Assembly: GCA_948567375.1 (NCBI GenBank)
Contig: OX419756.1
Coordinates: 70,818,333-70,882,332 of the forward strand
Length of the DNA: 64,000 bases
From: Lunularia cruciata
Lineage: Eukaryota; Streptophyta; Marchantiopsida; Lunulariales; Lunulariaceae
Direction of reading: 5' to 3'
Shown here one piece after another: positions 11,330-23,419 of this stretch; within the stretch, counting starts at the first letter, position 1, and each line of letters opens with the position of its first letter. Under the pieces are notes generated by a model. The model searched no databases, had not been told where the DNA came from, and worked only from the letters and a program-made list of their open reading frames with translations. The translations under genes and the position numbers were made by a program.

Positions 11330-13040
11330 CGCCATTTGTAGTTCCGCATCTAGATGCTCGGACACTGGAGTTCCAGTGATGGTAGTTAGAGTTATTCTAG
11401 CTGTTTCTCAGGGACTACTTTCCGACGGTTAGATTTCGTGTTCGGGGTACTGACTTCACGGTGGGGCCCACCGTCACTTTGCACCGTTTGCACCGTTTGC
11501 ACCGTCGAGTGTGCCGTCAGCGGGACCGTTAGGGTTTCAGGGCTAGCTCGAGTCCAGGGGGTATAGTTTCGAAGTGAGCTCCAGAGAGCTCACTTCTCTG
11601 ATGTTGAGCCTTCGAGTTCCTGGCTATGGTGGACAGAGGCCGGCGAGCGTCACCTGGATTCTCTATGCTTGAGTGGGTGTGGCTTGACTGTAATCAGTGC
11701 CCAGTTGTTGGCAGTTTATAGAGTGACAGATCAAGTACTGATCTGAGTTGAGTTGAGTTGAGAATGTTAAGCAATCTGATTACATCAGAGAAGTGAAGTC
11801 AAGGGGAAATCGGGTGCAGGAACGTTGAGTGTTGGTGGTATCTCCAAGCTCGGTGGATCGTGGTAGCTCGATTCAGGTTCTGTGTTTCCCTAGTGTGCAG
11901 AAGCTCGTGTAGTTGATGCAAATCTGGCAGTTAGGCGGACGGTGTGCGGAAGCGCTGGCCAAATTTCGAGCAAACAAGGAGCAATTTTCGAGCAGTGTTG
12001 TGATTTTGAGCTCAGGAGGTGAAGGCAGGACCAATTTGCTGCGAGTTGGGCTCAGAAAGTGAAATTGAAGGTGGAGTTGGAAAGCTCTTCTCATGAAATT
12101 GTGATTTGGAAAAACCCGTTTTGTCAATTTGGCTCGAGTGGAAAGTTAGCGGGGGATTTGGCGGACATCCATCTTTAGGGTTTACGTCAGATGTTACGTC
12201 AGATTTACGTCAGATTTTGGGCCAGAATTGGAGGAGTTTCGCTGTTTGGCCAGATTTGGAGAACTTTCGCTAGTTTGGAGGAGTTTCGCAGATTTGGAGA
12301 AGTTTCGCCAATTTTGGAGGAGGTTCGAAGTGGCAACAAGAAAGGCCTCATTTGGCTGAATTTCGGCATTTAGAGGCTTCGAGGCATAGGGCTGTGGGCT
12401 ATGAAGGCCTAGAAGGGCCAGAAGGGCCAGCAAGCCAGCTTGCTGGCGTGAGGCTAGCTAGTTTAGTGTAGATCTTGGTCATTGGTTGGCAAAATCTGCC
12501 TTTCTTGCTAGATTGTGCGCAACAGGGTTTGACCCCTAGATCTCTTGTTCCTAGACTGGTGCCCTAGCCAACTGGTCCACCCTCACTTGTTGTCATAGTG
12601 ACTGTGCCACTGTTATCTATACACATGTAGCTTTGGCTAGGAGAGGCAGTTTGATCCCATTCTTGGTGATCCTGGTAGCTTAGGACTTAGATACGAACTA
12701 CTCTTATGTCAAATGCCAAATGGTGGTAGAGTCAGTCCCGTGTTGTGTTATGAGATGGAGGGTTTTCGTTTAGATTTCTTGTGATTGGATCCCCTCCATT
12801 CTCTGCTTCCTGTTTGTGCACCACGTTTGTGTGAGGTGCCTTGACTTTTGAGCGTTGGTGCTCTGGTGTGCTCTCGGTGGTGAGGCTGGAGTGATGACCA
12901 GTCAGACTACCTTTGTTTCTCTCCGGTGAGGCAGGAAGTGATGACCTGCAGACCGTGAGAGTGCGTGTTATGATGGCAGGTTACAGGTTGCCCTTCCCCT
13001 AGTGTAGTTATCTCGGTTAGAGTTACATTAGTGGGTGGTG
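11330..13040 (+). repeat. LTR-like and leader region of element M
   Basis: This non-coding stretch precedes gag. It includes a threefold GCACCGTTT-type repeat near 11480, a (GAGTT)n run near 11745 and long G+C-rich segments. Position suggests 5' LTR plus leader, but no second copy and no clear primer-binding site were found, so the LTR/leader boundary is unresolved. Confidence 0.45.
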
Positions 13041-13049
13041 TTTTAGTTG

Positions 13050-14450
13050 GTGTTGGCACGCGGTGGTGTTGGCACTTGGTGGGGCACTTGCGGTTGCGAC
13101 TTGCTGTTGCAGTTGGTGGTTCGGGTTTGTTGGTGTGGTTACTTTGTCACGACGGAGTTCTTTGGAGATTCCAGAGGAGTTAGCCCTGCAGTACGCAGTG
13201 GGTTTACTCGGAGTGGTGCTCGGTATCAGCCTGTATCTCAGGTCCCAATGAGGGAGGAGATTGACTCTGAGTTGGAGTTCGACACAGGAGCTGATTCAGT
13301 TGAGAGTGCACTTGGTGTGTCCGCACCGTTGTTGTGGGACATGGACGAGATTTATGGGGCCTCCAAAGGCCCTAGGCGTTACTCTGGTACAGTGGGTACC
13401 ATTGAGTTGGATGACTTCATCTAGGAGTTTGATAGTTGGTGTGATCTGCAACAGATGCGGAACCCGACTTTGTTCACACCCTTCATGGCATGGAAGGGGT
13501 TGTTTCAGCACTTGGAGGGTCCACCGATGGACGACTACCATGAGTTCAGGAGAGCTCATTTGGAGGAGATTGAGTTATGGAGACAGTATTGGTCTCCACA
13601 CTATGTCTCCATCACTTCAGGTTCGGTGGCCAGGAGTAGGTCGGCTGTACCTACGCGTTCTAGCTCGAGTAGTGTTGGTGGAGCTAGTGGAGGTGCACTA
13701 GCTGGAGATAGTGCTACTACGAGTGGAGGTACCGCTGCAGGAGGTGGTGTGGTACCGGGGTTTAACCCCATGGTTGAGTTCTTCCTATGTTTGAGGCAGA
13801 ACTACCAGGGAGTGCGGACTGACAAGCTGAGGAGCTTGCAGGAGTTCCAGCGGAAGGCTGGAGAGAGCCTACGCGAGGCATACACTCGCATGAGGCGGCT
13901 GATCAGTTTCACTCAGGGAGTTACTGAGGCCCAGGCAGTCCAGTTTTGGTATGGGATACTGGACAGGGAGTTGCGACGTAGAGTTCGTGATGCTACGTTG
14001 TTGCAGGCTACTTCGCCCACTTTGGCAGTAGTCTTTGGTTTGGCTGAGCGTATTGAGCTCAACATGGTGGAGGAGAGAGTGGTGACATCTGGATTTGGTA
14101 GAGAGACCTCATCCATGGTTGTGACTTCTTCTAGAGTGCAGCAGAGTGCACCACGCCCAGTTGGGTTTCGAGGACAGGGTGGACAGCCCAGATCCTATGG
14201 AGCGAGTGGAGGGCCTAGTGGAGTTAGACCCTTACCCTCATTTTCGGGTCAGCAGCAGCCAGTGAGTGGTGGTGTTGCTTGTTGGACTTGTGGTGGACCT
14301 CACCATAGGAGAGAGTGTACTCAGGGCAGCGGACCTGATACCTCTGGTGCATCACAGCCAGCACAGAGGCAATGTGAGCACTGCCATAGATTTGGTCATA
14401 CTAGTGACCGGTGTTTTGACCTACACCCGGAGTTACGGAGTGGTAGGGCT
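13050..14450 (+). other. Element M gag region with CCHC zinc knuckle
   Basis: A retrotransposon gag-type core (about 13.75-14.08 kb; ...SLQEFQRKAGESLREAYTRM...) is followed by a Gly/Arg-rich stretch and two Cys-rich motifs. The second, CEHCHRFGHTSDRC near 14.37 kb, is a canonical CX2CX4HX4C knuckle used for RNA packaging. The following 0.8 kb is a Gly/Ser/Ala-rich linker with a short coiled-coil-like segment (IEQLEQRLASMA). Confidence 0.75.
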
Positions 14451-15239
14451 GCTATGGCAGGTAGTAGAGGAGCTCCAGTTCATGGAGGACGAGGTGGTAG
14501 AGGTGGTGGTAGAGGATCTACACCTAGTAGGGGTGCAGTACCTGCCCTTACTTCTGACACAGCTATGGCTACTCGGATTGAGCAGTTGGAGCAGAGATTG
14601 GCTAGTATGGCTATTGCTCATAGGAGATCAGATTCGGGTGCTGAGGCTTCCACCTCATATGCTGGTGATAGAGATGCTTTGGACTTCATGTGCGGAGCAG
14701 CACAGGTGGATGCATCTGCAGCAGTGACTAGGAGTGCAGTACGTGCTCCAGAGCCTAGAGGAGCATCAGTGGAGTTGGACCCACAGAGAGGAGAGGTTGG
14801 GAGACAGGTCAGACTTCCCCAATCTTTCACGCTATCTGAGGCATTGCAGACGACATCCATGGTTCCTAGACGTCCCAGTGCAGGTGTGGTAGGTGGTGAT
14901 GGAGTACTTGATGGAGTACCTGCTAGTCAGCCACTTGCTACTACACAGACTGAGTCTAGCATGATGTTGGGGGCGGCTCAGCTGATTATGCGGCATCCTT
15001 TATTTTCAGCCAGTGACATGTTTACATTGGGAGTGGACCCAGCCCCAGTGTTCCGGTTGGCTGCCATGTTGTGTGAGAGTAGGGATGGTGCAGTTCCCAC
15101 TACTAGAGCAGAGGTGGTTGGTAGTGGAGCTGACTTGGTTGAGGAGCATGGGATCCGTTCAGCGACCAGTGGTTTATGGCAGGCAGCAGCGGCTAGACTG
15201 GAGGAGTTGCCAGCTAGACCGGCCTTTGAGAGAGCGCGG

Positions 15240-15640
15240 TTTACACCTGGTGTTGTCCTATTGGATAACCAGAGGGGGATCTTTTGTTTGGTAGGACCTT
15301 CAGGGAAGGTCTATACACCACAGAGAGTCTTGTTAGACTCTGGTGTGCAGCCCCTTATGTTGGGGAAGGCTGCAGTTGTTGGTCTGGAGTTACGGAAGAC
15401 CGATGTGGAGAGGTGTCCATTTCAGATCCAGACATCTCTTGGTGGTGGTTCGACACAGTACATCACATGTGGAGAGCTTGTTGTCCAGGTTCAGCCTGGT
15501 CATCCAACTGATAGCTCGGTGGTGAGAGCTCAGGCTATTGCGACGATAGCTGAGTCCTATGATGTGCTAGTTGGGGGAGCAGTGTTATACCTTATGGGTT
15601 TCAGTATTGACTATTGGGAGGAGACAGCCTCTTATAGACC
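15240..15640 (+). other. Element M aspartic protease (retropepsin-like)
   Basis: VLLDSG near 15.33 kb is the catalytic Asp-Ser-Gly signature, followed by a beta-rich region ending in DVLVGGAVL, as in Gypsy proteases. It lies directly before the methyltransferase. Confidence 0.65.
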
Positions 15641-16040
15641 TGGTTGGCAGTCTGGTGAGGGACGGGTATGTCGCCTACAAGTACGCTTTAGTAGTGGCAG
15701 TCTTGGCTCACTACAGTCCGGGACCATGGCAGCATCAGTTTTAGCTTTCAGCGGTGCAGTTACTTGGCCTGGTGACTTGTTGGAGGGGAACGCCCATGCA
15801 GAGGATACTCCAATACCAGAGGAGATCACTCGGCTATGGAGTACGAGTGGGATTGTTCCATCCACCTTGGATGTTCCATTGTGGAGTTCAGAGGAGGCAT
15901 TGCAGCAGCATGCAGATCAGTTGGTGCAGCAGGCTTGGAGTGGAGCCTTCGTACCATCAGGGGATGAGTGTGAGGATGAGCCTCCAGAGGCGATTGCTTT
16001 GACACCTCTGGATACCACACTCATTGCTTGGCAGTATCCA

Positions 16041-17010
16041 GTAGAGGGGATATGCCTATTGGAGTTGTTTGGTGGGATCAGCACCGGACTAGCTGCGGTA
16101 TTACAGGCGGGTATCCGAGTACAGAGGTACTTGTATGTAGAGAGAGATGAGACTGCTAGGCGAGTCTCTCTACATCATGTGGCACACTTGGCCTATCGGT
16201 ATCCGGAGTTATTACCGATGTCAGCAGTCAGAGGTTACCAGAAGGCCTTACCAGGAGACATTTCCTTACTGGGGGCGCATGACCTAGAGAGACATGGGCC
16301 TGTTCACTTGGTGATTTCTGGATGGCCATGTCAGGGACATACACGTGCGGGCCGCGGTTTGGGTCTTCAGGATCCTCGTTCTGGTGTGTTTTGGGAGATG
16401 TTACGGATACTACGACATCTCCAGGTTCATCAGTCTGTTTCTCCAGCTTACCTTTTGGAGAACGTTCCATTGATGGGTGATTCTCGCACTAGAGTGGTGG
16501 CGAGTACACATCAGGTCCATTCATGGATGGGACCTGCTGTATTGTTAGATGCAGCCAGAGTGGGATCACGGGCTCATCGTCTTCGTCTTTGGTGGACAAA
16601 CCTCTTACCCAGAGAGGTTCTACAGCGTGCTTATGATGGGATTCAGCGACTGGACCACATTCTTGTTGATGATATCTTGGATGTTGGGCGTCAGTCTCAG
16701 ACAGTGGTAGTGGCTGATAGGTCACCCATGGCAGTGGTGAACCTAGTTGGACAGCCTAGAGCTGCATTTCCCACACTCATGAGTTTCCCAGGCTCTCATG
16801 CTTTTCGAGAGGGAGGACCTGGACTTGTTTGGGACTCACAGTTACAGCAGTTGGTGGAGCCCAATGCTGATGAGAGAGAGCGGGCGATGGGTTTTTGCAC
16901 CGGTATTACTGCTATTCCAGCAGTGTCAGAGGCATCCAGGCGTCAGGTGTTAGGTCAGGCTATGGACCTAAACTGTTTGACCTGGATTGTGAGCCTTGGT
17001 TTGGCAGAGC
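16041..17010 (+). other. DNMT3-like C5-cytosine methyltransferase domain inside element M
   Basis: Motifs appear in the standard, non-permuted order. Motif I is LLELFGGISTGL (near 16.06 kb, SAM binding). Motif IV is SGWPCQG, with the catalytic Cys codon at 16329-16331. Motif VI is LLENVPLMG, with Glu at 16458-16460. Motif VIII is SRAHRLRLWWTN (near 16.56-16.60 kb), a motif IX-type helix is ERAMGF (near 16.88 kb), and motif X is RRQVLGQAMD (near 16.94 kb). Spacing and details (FGGISTGL, AAR.GSRAHRLRLWW, RERAMGF, RQVLG) resemble DNMT3 (FDGIATGL, AKEVSAAHRARYFW, MERVFGF, RQRLLG) more than DNMT1, CMT or permuted DRM enzymes. The reading is continuous with the protease side of the same coding region, so this is a domain of the element, not a separate host gene. 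Function (methylating element or host DNA, or recruiting silencing) is inference. Confidence 0.88.
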
Positions 17011-17499
17011 AGCGTAGGATGCGCTTGATAGGCATCACCACTCGGACACTTGTGAGCCCTGTGCCTATCGAGACGATTCAGGCACATGCTAGGGGCGATG
17101 GACCGAGTGGACATGGTATTCTTGGGACACATCCAGTAGCTACTAGGGAGAGTGGTCTACTTGGAGTCCATCCAGGTGAGCGTGGGCTACTTGGATTACA
17201 CCCTTGGTCCACATGGGATGCAGCCAAAGGACGTATGGAGCTTGCAGCCAGAGTGGAGGGAGTTTTTCACACAGAGGTTGGGACCTCTAGTGGTCGGGAG
17301 CATGACACCATTGCTCCCAAGGGCCCAATATAGCAGCCAGTCAGTACGTCTTCCACTCCTACTACAGTTACAGAGGATACTTGGGAGCCAGATCTTGGAC
17401 CCAAGCTTACTGGAGAGGAAAGACGGAGGGTTTGGAGGTTCTTGAGGAGTCACACGAGTTGTTTTGCCTTCAGTATGAAGGATTTGGGTGCTCTGAAGG

Positions 17500-18800
17500 G
17501 ACCTGGTATACGGATTGAGCTGACTAGCGACACACCTGTTTTCCGACGTCCTTATCGATATAGTGAGATGGAGAGGACATTGATTCAGAGCCGGAGTAGT
17601 GACCTTTTTGAGGCTGGTTTGGTGGAGATTTCACATGGAGAGTATGCATCAGCGACAGTGATGCCAGCCAAGAAGGATATGCATGGCAACTATACAGATA
17701 GGCGGATGTGTGGAGATTACCGTCCTATCAACCGACAGACCAGGGCTGATCGGTATGCCATGCCTACACCGGAGGAGATTTTTGATGTGATTGGGCATGC
17801 AAAGGTCTTCAGTACTTTGGATCTTCGAGCGGGATATCATCAGTTGCCGATCAGGGAGGAAGATAAGTCCAAGACAGCATTTTGGGCTATTGATCCTCAC
17901 GGCAAGGATGTGTTATATCAGTGGAGATTCTTACCATTTGGGTTGAAGAATGCTCCTGCTGAGTTCTAGAGGGTCATGGATAGGATCCTAGCTGGACTGG
18001 ATTTTGCTCGGTGCTATATTGATGACATTTTGGTGTATAGCACTACTGTGGAGGAGCATGAGAGACAGTTGTTGGAGGTGTTTGAGAGGTTGAGATCTCA
18101 TGGACTCAAATTACATCATGGGAAGTGTAGGTTCTTCCATGAGCAGGTTGAGTATTTGGGTCACACTATCTACCCCGGAGGACTTGGTGTTCAACAGACC
18201 AAGGTGGAGGCTATTGCACGTATTCCTCGGCCTACGGATGTGAGCAGAGTGCGAGCATTCCTTGGGTTGGCAAACTTCTATCGCCGCTATGTTAGAGGAT
18301 TTAGTGCCATTGCCAAGGCCTTGACGAAGCTGACGAAGCTTACACAGGAGTGGTGTTGGGGAGATGAGCAGGAGAGAGCTTTTGTAGAGCTCAAGGAGAG
18401 GTTGACATCTGCTCCTATTTTGAGGAGACCGATCAGGGGACGACCATTTCAGGTTCACACTGATTGGAGTATGTTGGGGCTTGGAGCGGTGCTCACCCAG
18501 CATGATGATGAGGAGAAGGAGTTTGTGGTGGCCTATGCTAGTCGCTCCAACAATTCAGCGGAGGCGAAGTATAGTTCATATGAGGGAGAGTGCTTGGCAG
18601 CAGTTTGGGCAGTAGCACATTTCCGATGTTACCTATTTGGTAACCCCTTCACTCTCATCACTGATCATCAGCCGCTGAAGTGGTTGATGGAGTCCGACAA
18701 GCTTTCAGGGAAGCTTGCACGATGGGCTCTGATTTTACAAGAGTATGATTTCACGGTTGTTCACAGACCTGGAGTGGTGAACCATGATGCAGATGGGTTG
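17500..18800 (+). other. Element M reverse transcriptase and RNase H
   Basis: The RT fingers and palm include MCGDYRPIN, FSTLDLRAGYHQ, LPFGLKNAP and the catalytic YIDD box near 18.02 kb. The Gypsy connection (FLGLANFYRRYV) and RNase H (VHTDWS..., ITDHQPLKWL) follow. Domain types and order identify Ty3/Gypsy. Confidence 0.85.
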
Positions 18801-19089
18801 AGTAGAAACCCATGTCCCAGCCAGCAGGATCAGACCGGAGCACGTTGGCATGGTGAGACAGATGAGGAGATGGTGCCAGGTTGGCATGCATCGGCCTTTC
18901 TGTGTATATTTGCAGAGACTTTGGTGGTATCTCTCTCAGCGCATACAGGAGGAGTTATTGAGGTGACAGATCCAGAGAGTGAAGATATTGGTACAGTTCA
19001 GTGAGACATTCATGATGATGTCTTAGTGATGGACTATCTTCGCACTGGTGTTGTGGGTGGCACAGTTGGGGCCAAGGAGAGAGACCGTG

Positions 19090-19950
19090 TTCTTCAGCGA
19101 GCCAGACGGTTCAGATTGGAGGGTAGACACCTTTTGCGTGTATGGGAGGATGGTAGAGTGCGAGTAGTACCACTTCCATCACAGAGACCACAGTTGGTCC
19201 GTCATGCTCATGAGGAGCTAGGACATTTTGGAGTAAAGCGTACATATAGCTTACTCCAGAGTCATTATTGGTGGCGCGGTATGCAGACCGAGGTACAGTA
19301 GTTTGTTGCCAGATGTGTGGTTTGTGACCGAGTTAGAGCATCATTCAATGCTCCTACGCCACAGTTACACCCATTACCTATCATGGGATTGGGTTACCAT
19401 TGGAGTTTGGACTTTGCCGGACCTTTACCGCTGACTGTGAGACATCATCGGTATGTTTTGGTGATGGTGGAGCACTTCTCCAAGTGGATTGAGTTGGTGG
19501 CACTTCCTGACAAGTCTAGTGAAGGGACAGCTTACTCGTTCCTGGATCGAGTTCTTAGTCATTTTGGTGCACCAGCTGAGGTTTTGACTGATCAGGGTAC
19601 AGAGTTCTTGGGAGAGTTTCAGGTCTTGTGTGACAAGGCTTTGATTGATCATCGTACTACATCCCGAGATCACCCTGAGGCAGATGGCTTAGCAGAGAGA
19701 GTGGTTCAGACGGTGAAGAGAGGATTGCGAAAGTATGGTTTGCAGAGAGGCCACTTGGGAGATTGGGATCTCCAGTTACCTTGGTTGGCCATGGGCTATC
19801 GGTTCAGCCGGCAAGCCTCCTTAGCATCCTTCTCTCCATACTTTCTACTCTATGGACGAGATCCAGATTTACCTGTAGCCATTCGTCGAGATGCTACTGT
19901 AGTTTTGGACTTGGATGACCCTGATGTATGGATGAGCGCATGTTCTCAGC
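19090..19950 (+). other. Element M integrase
   Basis: An HHCC zinc-binding region (HAHEELGHFG ... CVVCDR) is followed by the DDE core: LDFAGP, LTDQGTEFLG and DGLAERVVQTVKR. A basic C-terminal region continues to about 20.25 kb. Confidence 0.85.
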
Positions 19951-20306
19951 GGGCAGAGATCTTTCAGAGAGTGATGCCGATGGCCTTCGAGAACTTGGCG
20001 ATTGCTCAGCATAGAGATACTTTACGCTATGCTACCATTCGAGGAGGAGGTTATAGACCCTCGATCCGTTGATTTCATCCAGGCGACTATGTATATCTAC
20101 AGCAGACAGCACCGACAACACTTGATGTTTCTACAGGCCGCACTATCTTGAGAGTGCGCGAGGTTTTGCCATCTGGAGTCTTTGTGTTAGAAGGACGTGA
20201 TGGTGTTGTTTGGAAGGATCATGTGCGCAATTGTGCGCCATGCCACCTTCCAAACATTGATGGTACTATGGACCCAAGCTTGGCACTTGTACGTGCAGGC
20301 TTGAGG

Positions 20307-20441
20307 TGTATGTTATGTGGCTCTTCTGGTGGAGCTGCTACTATGTTAGTGTGTGATAGCTGTTCGAGAGGATGGCATATGGCATGTATGACTCCTCCCC
20401 TCATGGTGGTTCCTCAGGGACAGTGGTTATGTCCTAGATGT
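20307..20441 (+). other. PHD finger at the C-terminus of element M integrase
   Basis: The spacing is the C4HC3 pattern of a PHD finger: CMLC, then CDSC, then GWHMAC, and finally WLCPRC at the end. PHD fingers usually bind histone H3 tails. It sits where chromoviruses carry a chromodomain, after the integrase C-terminal region, so a role in choosing chromatin for insertion is a reasonable inference. Confidence 0.85.
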
Positions 20442-21960
20442 ACTTGACCTATAGCTAGTTCATTCTTTATATGGTATAGATTGCAGACAGGCGACTAACG
20501 ATGGGGCTCCATAGCACCCGGCCTCCTGATCTTTGCCCATTAGAGGGTATACCATATACTTAGAGTAGATGGCTATCTGGAGTTAGAGGGACCTAACCGC
20601 CAGCTAGGGGGGCGATTGTGGCACTTTAGAGTCTATGTATGACTTATGTGTGAGTTGTGCTTTTATAGTGTATGATGTTGACAGCGATGTATGTTGTGTA
20701 GCGATGTATATACGCACGACAACTTCACTTTGGTGCAAAATAAGAATGAAGTATAGCAGATCCTCAGTCAGTGCCGAGATATTGAACTCTGGCGTAACAC
20801 CTGAAGCATCCAAGTGATTTCTCAATCGATATACATATCTTAAAAGCCTCACGCTTTAATGTACTATTTGATAACGATATTTTTGAGCGTACGAATTGGA
20901 TATGGAAAATTTTTTTATGTATGTATGTATGGATAAGTAATTTATGTGCAAGTAGTGAAAATACTTTGTTTGGCTTGGATTAGCTAAGTTGGGATGGAGT
21001 TGTGGAGTTGCACAAGCATTATAGTAGCGAGATTAAGTAACAATAGTTGTTTGCGTAGGAGATACTGACAGTTGCAACTGGGGTTACTTTTACTACTGGT
21101 TCCTCCACAAGGAACTAGGTTTAAATGGGGAGATTTCGTGGAACCCAAGTCCAAATGGAGATATTGTATATTGTGATTGCATCTCCACTAGGGTACGGTA
21201 CCACGCAGAGCTTGTTTTCACGCTGACAAATGGGGAAATAGGAAGGAACTTGATCCAGCAAGTTGGACAAAATTGGATCACTCACACGGCATTATAGTAG
21301 CTAGATTTAGTGGCACTAGTTTGCTAAGGAGATACCTACAGTTGCAACTGGGATTACTTTTACTACTGGTTCCTCCTCAAGGAACTAGATAGTGTGGAAC
21401 CCAAGTCCAGATGGGGAGATGTATATTAGGGGGTTTCAATTTTATCCTTTTCGAGGTTCCAAAGGAATTCATAAAAAGTTTTATGGGTAACCCACAAATA
21501 AAAATTGTACGGGTACTTTTCCGTACAGATTTCACAGGTCATCAAATATTTACGGGTGCTTCGGGGTGTTCTGTACAACTTAAACGCTCATTAATAACAT
21601 CACTAATTGATTTTGAAATTTGGAAGCGCAAATGCTTTGGCAAACACGTTCATTATACCAAAAAGAAAACCACCATTCGAACAAACTTGCACCATTCACC
21701 ACAGGAAGGGAAAGGAGAGGGAAGACTTAGAAAAACTCAAATTTGCATGATACTTCATTGCCTTCCTCTCTCGAGTCCACTTGGCACATCTGTTTAGTTA
21801 AACGTTGATTAAACATTGACATCTCATCTAATCTAATCCAAGACACCAGTAAGCGATCATTGATGACCCACCAAACGTATGAATTGAGCTCTCCTGCTCG
21901 CAAATGACTTTTCACTACTTGTAACTTGAGTTACGGGGAGCATTCATTTCTTGAATACAA

Positions 21961-22450
21961 AGTTTTATGCGATGGAGTGATTACTCATCCTCCTCTTGGC
22001 GGAGATCATAGCAGCAGCAAGCAAGGTCTCCAAGTATAGGAGTATGCAGTGAGGTCACCTCTTTGTTCCTCTAGCCTTGGAGTTATATGGAGTGATGGAC
22101 ATTGTGTTTGATACATTTGTCAAGGAGTGTACGAGAGCTTATCATATTAGACACCAATGGTACCACTCTCACTCTCATACTTTGTAGCATACTTTAGACA
22201 ACATGTGTCCATTGGTCTATAGAGAACATTGGTTGGTGCAATCTATAGCAAAGCAATCACTCTAGGTGATGCTTCTTTGGATGCTCCAATAGTTTGTAGA
22301 CCTTACGACTTGCATAGCTTGGATATCTTAGGTGCTGTACTGCAAATTTCTCATCAATACTATTGGGGCCTAGCTCCATTATACCTCTTTTGTCTCTCCT
22401 TTGTATGGCTTCATGGGGTCTTCCCATACTTCTTGTGTTCTATGTGGTCC
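21961..22450 (+). repeat. Dispersed repeat R1, copy 1
   Basis: This contains CTTTGTTCCTCTAGCCTTGG, TCTATAGAGA and AATACTATTGGGGCCTAGC. Related diverged copies lie at 23420-23870 (+), 41030-41600 (+) and 57370-57600 (-). The class is unknown; it may be LTR or non-coding sequence of a Copia-like family. Confidence 0.6.
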
Positions 22451-23419
22451 CTTCTCTTGAAATTTAATGGATACTAGCAGATTTTTATACGAATCTCAAT
22501 GCTCTACCCGGAAAAATCTGAACCCTTGTTGTGATTGCATCTCCACTAGGATAGTACTATGTAGAGCTTGGTTTCACATTGACACATTGGGAAATAGAGA
22601 GGAACTTGATCTAGCAAGTTGGACAAAATTAGGTCACTAAAATGGCTTACATACCCTTCATGTCCCGGACTTTGTTTGGTCAAACACCACAAAACAAAGG
22701 GCCGGGGCTGTCTAAGAAAAAAGGAAAAAAGAAACCGACAGAATTGGTAGGAGAAGGAAATCATCTGGTTGTCCTTTTTTTAACAATGAGAATCACTTCT
22801 CACATCATTATATATATATATGTGGAGCCAGACCGTCTTTCATGCCTTACTAAGTACACAAATTCATCATGTTTGACTTGTAAATTTATGCTTTTAGTAC
22901 CACCAAAATCTTTTTGTTTATTAATGGATTTGTGGGATCCTTGAGGACTGTTTAATTTATTTTACAATAGCATTGCATAGAATTACATAATATAGAGTTG
23001 TATATCCCAAGACCGCAACTTGTGGAAGAGCAAATAACATGGGAGAGAAGCAGATAACCAATCTAGGACTGGATATGGATTTAGTATTGCCAACTAACCA
23101 GTAAATCTCAAGACCTACTTACTGCAAGTTCCTCAATCACTGTGGAGTTGGACTGCAAGCTATATGTGTCTTAAGATCTGCTAACTTTGAGGAATTGAAA
23201 ACATGCAGGAGCTGAAGAGTCTTGCAAATATTCAGTTTTTAGGTTATGATGATCCCATTCTCTCTTCTAATTGACCTTTCAAAGAAAAATTGAAGTTGTC
23301 ATTGTCTTTACACTTACTAGGCATCATGTATTGGACTAATATAGTAGTTGTGTAGAGGTTTAGAAGCATCAGATCTTTTTGATGTATGTAACAACCCTAG
23401 AGTATAGATAGAGTTGACT

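Larger units (their letters stand above)
11330..20630 (+). mobile_element. Element M: Gypsy-type LTR retrotransposon with DNMT3-like and PHD domains
   Basis: This is an old element copy of the Ty3/Gypsy superfamily, about 9.3 kb. Parts in order: a leader or LTR-like region (about 11.33-13.04 kb), gag with zinc knuckles (about 13.05-14.45 kb), retropepsin (about 15.24-15.64 kb), cytosine methyltransferase (16041-17010), reverse transcriptase (about 17.5-18.35 kb), RNase H (about 18.4-18.8 kb), integrase (about 19.1-19.95 kb) and a PHD finger (20307-20441). Domain order PR-RT-RH-IN is the Gypsy order. It is broken, at about five points, but the domains read clearly, so it is probably not ancient. 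A purine-rich tract (GCTAGGGGGGCGAT, about 20.6 kb) sits where a 3' LTR should begin, yet I could not match the sequence after it to the left end, so the outer limits are estimates and no LTR-based age is possible. Base composition is richer in G+C than the flanks. Confidence 0.85.

Noticed and set aside
13296-16725. Minus-strand and alternate-frame ORFs across element M
   Set aside because: They mirror the high-G+C sense coding region, have no domains, and overlap clear gag, protease and methyltransferase motifs.
13455-17333. Reading the methyltransferase region as a host gene or bacterial restriction-modification contamination
   Set aside because: It is continuous with gag and protease sequence on one side and followed by RT, RNase H and integrase on the other, and motif details resemble eukaryotic DNMT3.
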